NCBI GenBank assembly: GCA_001839685.1
Contig: MLAK01000872.1
Location: 1-52,357, forward strand
Reading direction: 5' to 3'
Source: Tritrichomonas foetus
Lineage: Eukaryota > Parabasalia > Tritrichomonadida > Tritrichomonadidae
DNA: 52,357 bases
Part shown: piece after piece, positions 46,501-52,357 of the stretch
Layout: each line of letters begins with the position of its first letter
Position numbering within the stretch: position 1 is the stretch's first letter
Translations under genes and position numbers: made by a program
Notes under the pieces: generated by a model
Databases searched by the model: none
What the model saw: only the letters and a program-made list of their open reading frames with translations
What the model was told of the DNA's origin: nothing

Positions 46501-47996
46501 CCAGCGATTTTTAAATTTTCGCATAGTTTTTCTTCTTTTAAAGAAAATTTAATCAGTTGGTCATCATAAACAAGACATAAATAATCATTATAACTAAATA
46601 TCTTAATAATGCGATAAGGTAATAAAACAATCCGATGAATCTGAGTTAAACTATGATAGCAAAAGAATAATAAATTTCCTGCATTTGTTCCAAAAACAAA
46701 ACATTGTTTTTGGCGATAGATACATTGACTAATACAAATGCATTTGGCTTCAAATGATGAAACTAATTTACATGGATTCTCACCAGTTGAGAAAATTTGA
46801 ATTGTGCCATCTTGTAAAGGAAGCATTACTTGATCTCGTTTTATTTCACTTGATCCACGATCATAAAAATAAGCAATTGGCGGTGCAAGAGATTGTAAAG
46901 TGATCGCAGTTAAAGTTGATTTGGTTGAAGGAGATATTAATTTAAAATGCGAGTCAGAACACATTACTAATAAACGAGCAGCTTCATTAAATTTCGGACA
47001 TCTAATCATTGAAATTGGTCGAGAAATGGTTGATGTCCAAAATTTCCAAGGTAAAACAACTTTTAATATAATTATACATGAATTACAACATAAAATAACT
47101 CTAGGAATAGGATTTTCAAAGTAGAATATACGTGAAACTCGGCCATCGGCCTTATAACAAACATGACTACGAGATGTTTTTATATCTATGATGGTTAAAC
47201 CATTATTTGCATCAAGAATTAAAACAAACTCTTTATTTAAAAATCGAATGGCTAAAGCTGCAGCATTTCCAAGTAAAAATCGATTCATAAATGATCCAGT
47301 TTTATGCCAAAGTACAACGCCTTGATCAGGGTTAGAAGTAATGATTTTTTTCGAGTCTTGATTTAATGCAAAATAAGTCTTAAAACTACTTTGATATCTC
47401 AGAGCACACCCAATATAATCGCCATTTAAATTATACATGTGAATTGATCCTGTGCTTTGATCGTCAATATAAACTAATTCTTTGTCATAATCAACTATCG
47501 GAGGGTTCATAATGCTTCCTTGGAAATTTTGAATGATAGTTTTTTGATATTCAATTTTAACTTGTGGTGGCTCTATTAAAGCACTTTTATTCATAATAAA
47601 TGAAAATTTCCAAGTTTTTAAATTTTCACCAGACGTGATTAAAACTTTAGATTTGGGACAATAAAGAATATTGAATACACTGGCATCATTGGCTTTAACT
47701 CCAGGAAAAATTGGATTTTTTACATCACTTAACATAATCACAATAAATTCCGCAGAAACGGCTGTCACACCAACTAAAATTCTATGTTCAGGAATTGAAA
47801 CTAAAGCCGTTAATTGATATGGAAGGTAGGCAGAAACGATAGACGTTTCAAATCTCACCAATTTTTGTTGAGTGACTGCCATGAATTCACGGCTGCCGAT
47901 TTGAACGACTGTGCCAATAGACGTGGCTTTTATTGGATGAATGGCTTCGGTTTCAAGACCCCATTGAATTTGTATCGACGGGTCTTTTTGGATCAT
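43545..47996 (-). CDS. WD40-repeat protein with long disordered C-terminal half
   Basis: 1,483 aa, clear ATG (MIQKDPSIQIQWGLETEAIH). Residues ~30-610 form one or two beta-propellers of degenerate WD repeats; the clearest is SCSSDMSVRIWS near residue 560, with others such as SKVLITSGENLKTWKF near 115. Residues ~630-830 are acidic and helical (EEEETEVEYEYEYEIVEEES). Residues ~830-1,080 are low-complexity Ser/Asn/Lys/His (HHKNRYHHHLNSDENKNNDQ), and the remainder is basic with scattered proline motifs (KTPMKQTS, RPKTPS). This arrangement recalls axonemal WD proteins such as WDR97/WDR87, but I cannot confirm orthology. A scaffold role is likely. It is divergent from the RCC1 gene. Confidence 0.75.
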   Translation of the reverse strand: MIQKDPSIQIQWGLETEAIHPIKATSIGTVVQIGSREFMAVTQQKLVRFETSIVSAYLPYQLTALVSIPEHRILVGVTAVSAEFIVIMLSDVKNPIFPGVKANDASVFNILYCPKSKVLITSGENLKTWKFSFIMNKSALIEPPQVKIEYQKTIIQNFQGSIMNPPIVDYDKELVYIDDQSTGSIHMYNLNGDYIGCALRYQSSFKTYFALNQDSKKIITSNPDQGVVLWHKTGSFMNRFLLGNAAALAIRFLNKEFVLILDANNGLTIIDIKTSRSHVCYKADGRVSRIFYFENPIPRVILCCNSCIIILKVVLPWKFWTSTISRPISMIRCPKFNEAARLLVMCSDSHFKLISPSTKSTLTAITLQSLAPPIAYFYDRGSSEIKRDQVMLPLQDGTIQIFSTGENPCKLVSSFEAKCICISQCIYRQKQCFVFGTNAGNLLFFCYHSLTQIHRIVLLPYRIIKIFSYNDYLCLVYDDQLIKFSLKEEKLCENLKIAGSEVSLFFNNKIIFGYENGEIGCATFDQNMNLVEHYTNGLKIHDDKITGLSSGSNYFVSCSSDMSVRIWSNEFTLIAKIVLPLPLISIAVLNGKRDIVVGTETEIMLIPGEIVFKGVIDEENVNYDNYDKLSDYLEAQFAQLVLGESDNNEESLLGARKPIENEESPKSKPKRAKFSKFAEALKKHQEMMAQQAAIISQKIATTADTNKLEDDEDREKAFLAMNNLTNGNNKNINDEKKIKEMLNKDRMENQKRLREKGENPPEEEETEVEYEYEYEIVEEESEAEDLIVNEESKNHLPIENTKSEIKKETKPKLEEPPIIIKKEIPKANASNSSPKTQNNSKTKSNDDDDIIPPTMKNKSARPSRKVTSPRKHQLNFTSDSSTTKISNSTNDGNMTNSNEKMNKSNDLNGNEVSYSYSNDSDYSDLENVDEMSLHTYIESENQTEGYENIRKLGESSNHHKNRYHHHLNSDENKNNDQSHHHHHRRHSNDLPETEKNLSISKDNQNKPKISIPSHSKNKSNLSPRNINRNINLKFDTKKTKLKNRSTSPNSKFKESETLEKNKAIKPKLNSRVSRFVDHKVRANLLLVNDRLLCLSKPKTPMKQTSQVSNEKKPIIQLTRRYPTPLAYRNLKPMASLFERSLKQRERPKTPSKENGLIISRGVVPTNIVFDATVLDSLFASNDERYQPLLKQLKPILRSQHAFFNLRVILPSTKRPQRINYGMLTENNHLVPQKSQSGIDYRRTISPNHFKGHIKGQPIDHLYSQNNEKEKGRFSQTNNPLNFVGSIVIGNSSKSDPNHDKNQNNDHHILNDDHNLYDSCNFEYENKALTFHPKMTSVPPLTIEKVSRMEFPQKNNVFPNEDSITINEPSLRNLVNHSARPSLPRDQQKINRSYNYQDYLENAKVKPLLFVPITSQRKVSCPQRSLKLTDASSPKRYASFFSSRQAGAVSSKNSLYIIGQAVTKRHPSPPIRSLPPMDSFPEAK

Positions 47997-48576
47997 TTTC
48001 GTAACGTGTATTAAAAATTCTGAAAATTCAATTTTTCAGATTATATTCGGCTTTCTGAAATAGCTACTATTCAAAAAAATTGAATATTATTTTATTGAAT
48101 TATTAGTGGTTATTTCACCATAAATTCACCTTGTCACGCCGGAAATTGTTATTCTAAATTTATCTCCATATATTTATAACTTACATAATATTTTTATTGA
48201 AAATAAAGTACATTAAACTGATATGAGCAATAATGATTCACTATATTCTACTATTGCTTTTTTTTCTCTCTGGCGCCATTTTGCACATCATCAAAAATTC
48301 ATTAAAAAGAAATTAATTGGATTATCTCTGATAAGAATCCAGTAAAATTTATAATTATTTTGTTTGTTTTTTGATATCTTGATTAGATATCGCTAAATAA
48401 TATCCAAAATTTTTCAAATTAAAATATCTTGTTTCTTATTTTATAAAATTGATATTTCTTCATCTTAATGTCTCATTAAATAACTATTATCATTAATGCA
48501 ACAATATTAAATATTTATTTTGACTGCTCAAAGAAGACCAAAAAAAAAGAAAATCTAACGTGCATTTTATTTCAGA
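47997..48576. other. divergent intergenic region
   Basis: 580 bp between the WD40 and RCC1 genes. It has TCAGA just before the RCC1 ATG and A/T-rich sequence otherwise. A TCTAAC...TTTCAG arrangement at about 48553-48575 was considered as a splice end and rejected. Confidence 0.4.
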
Positions 48577-50259
48577 ATGCTCCTCCTTTCAGCAGGATGG
48601 AATGATAACGGAGAACTTGGCCGTTATATTGATTTCGAAGAAGACGAAAACGATACAGCCGCGCCAGTTGATGTTGACGCCGACAAGATAAAATATGTTG
48701 CATCCGGACAATCGCATTCAATTTTAATATTCAATGATGGAACAGTTATGGGATGGGGAAGCAACCATTCTGGCCAAATTGGATTGTCAGAAAGAATGAT
48801 TTTCCCATTTCCAACAAAAATCGAGTTTTTAGAGGACAAAAAAATCGAAAGCGCTTCTTGTTCAACTTTTTCTACTGCTTTTTTAAGTAAAACAGGAGCT
48901 GTCTACGTTGCCAACAGTAACAATAAATACCCTAAGATGGCCAATATAAACGAATTTGTTATTAAATGCTCAAATGGATATGAAAGTATTTGGGCAATTG
49001 GAGAAAGTGGAAAATTCTATGAAATAACGAAAGATAAAATCAACCAATATTCTCTAAACACTTCAGTTGTTGATGCTTCATCTGGAAAATCTTTTGCTAT
49101 TGCTGTGACTAAAGATGGTGTTACATATGGCATAGGTGACGTTGCCGGGAATTCGAAAACATTTACACCTATCCAAAGTCTCAGCCAAGCGAAAATAAAA
49201 CGTGTTTTTGCTAATGCTAAGCACTGTTTTGCACTTGATGATAGTGGACAGGTTTATGCATGGGGAAATGGCGAATATGGTCAACTTGGTCTTGAAAAAA
49301 CTTTTTCCACAAATGTCTTCATGAAAATAAATTCGTTAAATTCAGTGAAAGAAATATGTACAAGTTCATTAACAACATGTTTCCTAACAACTGACAATAG
49401 AATATATGTCTGTGGATATTACGGATCATATCTTATATTGAATTCCAAAGAAAAAATCGATTCCCCAGTTGATGCAACCCGATCGGTTTATGGACCAGCA
49501 TTGCTGGCTGCCTGTGGTGATCATCATACTTTAGTTTATGCTGAAGGAAAATTGAAATATGAAGAAAAATTCATAGATCCTGAAATTCTTGCACTCAGAG
49601 ACAGAAATAAAACTCAAGAAGAAGAACTAGAAGCTTTACGAAGAAAAGCTGAAGAAGAAGAAGAGGCGAAAAGGAAGGCTGAAGAAGAAGCTATTACACT
49701 TCAAAGAAGGGCTGAAGAAGAAGCAGAAATGAAACGAAAAGCTGAAGAAGAAGCAGAATTACTTCGTCAAAGAGCTGAAGAAGAAGCAGCTGAAAGAAGA
49801 AGAAGGCAAAAAGCAGAAGAAGCAGAAAGGAAAAGATTGGAGGAAGAAAGAAGAAGAAAAGCTGAAGAAGAAGAGGCAGAAAGAAAAAGACTGGAGGAAG
49901 AAAGAAGAAGAAAAGCTGAAGAAGAAGAGGCAGAAAGAAAAAGACTGGAGGAAGAAAGAAGAAGAAAAGCTGAAGAAGAAGAGGCAGAAAGATTAAGAAG
50001 AGAAAGAGAACTTGAAGAAGAAAGAAAAAGACAAGCCGAAGAAGAGGCTGAATTAAGAAGACAGAAAGAACAAGAAGCTCTTGAAATGAAACGAAGAGCA
50101 GACGAAGAAGAAGCTCTTCGTAAACAACGAGAAGCAGAACTTGAAGCAATGAAAAAGAAAAATGCTGCAGCAAATTCTACAGTTGAAGAACTTAACAAAG
50201 AAATAGAAAATCTGAAAAATGATCTTGCTGCCAAATCTAAATGTTGTAACATATGCTAG
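48577..50259 (+). CDS. RCC1-repeat protein with long coiled coil and possible CaaX end
   Basis: 560 aa. Residues ~1-325 carry RCC1-type propeller repeats (SAGWNDNGELG; GWGSNHSGQIGL; AWGNGEYGQLGL), with weaker intervening blades. Residues ~333-550 are a highly charged single helix or coiled coil (KAEEEE-type), including an 18-residue block EAERKRLEEERRRKAEEE in three near-exact copies plus a partial one. The last five residues are CCNIC. A Cys four from the end followed by Asn-Ile-Cys fits a CaaX farnesylation signal, so membrane attachment is possible. RCC1 propellers often bind small GTPases or chromatin; here a cytoplasmic, membrane-linked role seems more likely (inference). It ends inside the minus-strand kinase reading frame. 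Confidence 0.8.
   Translation: MLLLSAGWNDNGELGRYIDFEEDENDTAAPVDVDADKIKYVASGQSHSILIFNDGTVMGWGSNHSGQIGLSERMIFPFPTKIEFLEDKKIESASCSTFSTAFLSKTGAVYVANSNNKYPKMANINEFVIKCSNGYESIWAIGESGKFYEITKDKINQYSLNTSVVDASSGKSFAIAVTKDGVTYGIGDVAGNSKTFTPIQSLSQAKIKRVFANAKHCFALDDSGQVYAWGNGEYGQLGLEKTFSTNVFMKINSLNSVKEICTSSLTTCFLTTDNRIYVCGYYGSYLILNSKEKIDSPVDATRSVYGPALLAACGDHHTLVYAEGKLKYEEKFIDPEILALRDRNKTQEEELEALRRKAEEEEEAKRKAEEEAITLQRRAEEEAEMKRKAEEEAELLRQRAEEEAAERRRRQKAEEAERKRLEEERRRKAEEEEAERKRLEEERRRKAEEEEAERKRLEEERRRKAEEEEAERLRRERELEEERKRQAEEEAELRRQKEQEALEMKRRADEEEALRKQREAELEAMKKKNAAANSTVEELNKEIENLKNDLAAKSKCCNIC
49819..49998 (+). repeat. coding 54-bp tandem repeat
   Basis: Near-identical 54-bp units begin at 49819, 49873 and 49927, with a partial one at 49981. 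They keep the reading frame and lengthen the coiled coil by 18 residues each. The first unit differs by a few bases from the second and third, which are nearly identical, suggesting a recent duplication. Confidence 0.9.
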
Positions 50260-52239
50260 AAACTCAGTTACATGCACTATCATGAAATTTTTGTTAATAA
50301 ACCCATTTTGACGATTAACTTTATTTTCTGTTATATATTTCACATTTTTGTAGACAATCATACATATGTATAATGAAAGAAACAAATAAATACAATATAA
50401 CAATAAATAAATACAATATAACAACAAGTAAACAGATTGATCTTGATTTAGAAATTTTTCTATAGATTCATTTAGATGCCCTGCCACCGGATCTGCAAAC
50501 AAATTTTTTGCTTTTTCATAACAATTTTTTGCCATTATTAAATATTCTCTTGCTTTCACATTCTCTTCATTTTTATATGCATTTACTGCAATTTGATGCC
50601 ATGTTGATCCAGCTTGGTACCATGCGTCAGGATGTCCATTTACTGCGGCATGAGTAAATAATTTTCCGGCTTCCTCCAAATTATTTTCTTTGTTATATTG
50701 ATAAGCCAATCTATATAGCGCGTCTTTATCATTTACTTGGGCTGCAATTTCAAGTAATTGAATACCACAATTCCTTACTGAATTCCTGACTTCCTCATCT
50801 GTGATATCATTTGAACTTTGTAAAATCAGAGATCCCCATCGCCCAACTGCAGGAGCATATCCAAGTTTGGCAGCTTTTCTATATTTTCTTTCAGCAGCTT
50901 CAAAATTTCGAACTGATTCTGCTAAAATTCCTGATTTCATTAATTTTTCCTCATTACTTCCATATGCTGGTACTTTTAAGTGTAAAAGTGACTCTTGCGT
51001 TTGGGCCCTATTGGCAAACCATATAGCTTTTGGAATATTTGTTTCAAATGCTCTTCCAGTTGAATATAATGTGGCAGCATTAGTACTTTGGGTTGAACTT
51101 GCGTTGGTTGCCATTGAAACTATTAAATTTATCTCTTGGGGATCCAACCTATAGCTAATTTCGTTTTCTTTGTCATCAATGAAAAATTTGAGTTTGTTGT
51201 TTGATTTACTGAATCTTAAGTTTAGAGAACTTGTTTGATTGTCTAAATATTTTTTATATTGTTTAATTATCTTCAAATCTAATAATTTAACATCAAACAT
51301 AAAATCATTATCATTTATATTTTCAAATTGATGAACAATTTCTGTGAATGTAGGTCTTTGAGCGGGAGCTTTTTGCCATAATTTAGCTAAAAAATCTTTT
51401 TGAGATTGAGTGACTCCGTGCTTGAGATTTGGTCGAACTCCCTGAGTTTGAACCCCTCGCAGAAATTCGTGGTAACTATATTTATTGTCAAAATATTCAG
51501 GTTTTTCACTTAATTGAAAAATATTTGAAAGAATAACAGCATAAGAATAAACATCAACTGGAAATGAATATATTGTTGACGTTAAAGCTTCAGGAGCTAA
51601 ATATAGGCATGTTCCACATGATTGAGATTGCATTGCTCTATGATCAGCTACTTTGGCAAATCCGAGGTCTGCTACCAGAGGAATTAAATATTCACTATTA
51701 AATGGAAATTTTTTGACAAACACATTCTCATTCTTTAAATCTCTATGTAAAATAGAGAAATTATGAAGATGACGCATCCCTCTTGCAATTCCATATGCAA
51801 AAATAAATTTTTGAGTCTCTAAATAACTTTGTGATATTTCCTGATGTTTTAACTGATTCTTAAGTTTTTGGAAAGCATTTGTCAAATTTCCTTCTTCGCA
51901 AAGCTTAGTTGCGAGTTTTGGTGAAAAATTGACTGATAGAGTATTATTTTTCTTTTTTATGTCATATATACTCCAATATTCAAGAGGAAGAATTGCACCA
52001 TGATTGGCAAGATTTTGCTCAGTAATTTCTCTGAAAAAATATTTTGTTTGAAATTGACATCGTTTCTTATCAATGTGTACTTTTTTAAGCACATAAATTT
52101 GATTATCAATCTTCATGGTATTCACGACAGAACAACATCCGGGAATTAGTTTGATATCTGGCTCATCTGAATCACGTCTCTGACGTTTCTGATTAAGTGA
52201 CCTTAATTTCCTGATTAAATTATGATTGGTGTCTTTCAT
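50053..52239 (-). CDS. Ser/Thr or TKL-type protein kinase with Sel1-like repeats
   Basis: 728 aa as an open frame. An N-terminal basic stretch (KLRSLNQKRQRR) is followed by a kinase domain (~30-315) with Lys52/53 (YVLKKV), Glu71, HRDLKNEN at 165-172, DLG 191-193 and APE 215-217. The Gly loop is poor, but the rest supports activity. Sel1/TPR-like repeats cover ~410-595 (for example AERKYRKAAKLGYAPAVGRW). This is a typical trichomonad kinase architecture. The final ~130 residues are anomalous: hydrophobic, Phe/Tyr/Cys-rich, containing a 21-bp in-frame duplication (LLYCIYL twice), and reading antisense into the last 207 bases of the RCC1 gene. The genuine protein probably ends near residue 600-620, or this is a stop-loss allele. 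The start is a clear ATG. Confidence 0.8.
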   Translation of the reverse strand: MKDTNHNLIRKLRSLNQKRQRRDSDEPDIKLIPGCCSVVNTMKIDNQIYVLKKVHIDKKRCQFQTKYFFREITEQNLANHGAILPLEYWSIYDIKKKNNTLSVNFSPKLATKLCEEGNLTNAFQKLKNQLKHQEISQSYLETQKFIFAYGIARGMRHLHNFSILHRDLKNENVFVKKFPFNSEYLIPLVADLGFAKVADHRAMQSQSCGTCLYLAPEALTSTIYSFPVDVYSYAVILSNIFQLSEKPEYFDNKYSYHEFLRGVQTQGVRPNLKHGVTQSQKDFLAKLWQKAPAQRPTFTEIVHQFENINDNDFMFDVKLLDLKIIKQYKKYLDNQTSSLNLRFSKSNNKLKFFIDDKENEISYRLDPQEINLIVSMATNASSTQSTNAATLYSTGRAFETNIPKAIWFANRAQTQESLLHLKVPAYGSNEEKLMKSGILAESVRNFEAAERKYRKAAKLGYAPAVGRWGSLILQSSNDITDEEVRNSVRNCGIQLLEIAAQVNDKDALYRLAYQYNKENNLEEAGKLFTHAAVNGHPDAWYQAGSTWHQIAVNAYKNEENVKAREYLIMAKNCYEKAKNLFADPVAGHLNESIEKFLNQDQSVYLLLYCIYLLLYCIYLFLSLYICMIVYKNVKYITENKVNRQNGFINKNFMIVHVTEFLAYVTTFRFGSKIIFQIFYFFVKFFNCRICCSIFLFHCFKFCFSLFTKSFFFVCSSFHFKSFLFFLSS

Positions 52240-52320
52240 TTACCTGTGATGAGATAAATTTATAGATATTAAATGGCATTTCTCTATTTTTTATATAACA
52301 TGTCGTTTTATACTTTATTT

Positions 52321-52357
52321 AGATGTATACAAACCAAATAGTCTTAACGTACGAAAT
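52321..52357. mobile_element. terminus of a second copy of the inverted-repeat element, truncated by window end
   Basis: The last 37 bases are identical to 17178-17214, beginning AGATGTATACAAACCAAATA. The 8 bp before it, CTTTATTT, would be its target duplication. The element starts about 80 bp upstream of the kinase ATG at 52239. Confidence 0.85.

Noticed and set aside
48553..48575. TCTAAC...TTTCAG before the RCC1 start, read as an intron end
   Set aside because: The branch-like CTAAC lies too far from the AG for the fused trichomonad signal, and no upstream exon is visible.
49694..50252. Two 160-codon minus-strand frames opposite the RCC1 coiled coil
   Set aside because: They are Leu/Phe/Ser low-complexity mirror images of the purine-rich KAEEE repeat and not genes.

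Overview
The window is AT-rich nuclear DNA of a protist. The best fit is a parabasalid of the Tritrichomonas/Trichomonas type. The reasons are: densely packed and mostly intronless genes; TCA-type initiator motifs a few bases before several start codons; protein kinases joined to Sel1-like repeats; a many-pass membrane protein built like the large trichomonad receptor cyclases; and one candidate intron with a trichomonad-style 3' end. No rRNA, tRNA or CRISPR feature was found. The genus is inferred from style and was not checked against a database.

Layout. From 1 to 10 kb there is a bromodomain protein, a divergent pair (ZNHIT2-like zinc finger and an unrecognised 594-aa protein), a divergent pair of a Sel1 pseudokinase and a CCZ1-like Rab7-activator subunit, and an active-looking CAMK-type kinase. 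From 10 to 16 kb a 1,314-aa helical-repeat protein converges on a second, non-RD kinase across a microsatellite, poly-A and hairpin spacer. From 15.7 to 18.3 kb lies an inverted-repeat mobile element. The assembly shows it almost twice around an 817-base gap, but matching 8-bp target duplications at the outer edges argue for one insertion. Another terminus of the same family is cut off by the right edge of the window (52321-52357).

From 19.9 to 34 kb there is a disordered protein, a small four-pass membrane protein, a 101-aa acidic protein, an SMP-domain (Mdm12-like) protein, a 1,204-aa polytopic protein ending in a degenerate nucleotide-cyclase domain, a tail-anchored coiled-coil protein, an ARM-like gene probably interrupted by an intron, another four-pass membrane protein and a CCDC61/VFL3 basal-body protein. 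From 34 to 52 kb there is a 1,645-aa type I surface protein, a coiled-coil protein, a WD40 protein, an RCC1/coiled-coil protein with a possible prenylation signal, and a Sel1-repeat kinase running into the RCC1 gene on the opposite strand.

The genes are not a pathway cluster. Shared themes are signalling (three likely active kinases, one pseudokinase, one pseudocyclase), membrane contact and trafficking (CCZ1, SMP domain, tail anchors), cytoskeleton/flagellum (CCDC61, perhaps the WD40 and coiled-coil proteins) and RNA/chromatin (bromodomain, ZNHIT2). Several longest reading frames begin at TTG or GTG; in those cases I moved the start to the first ATG.
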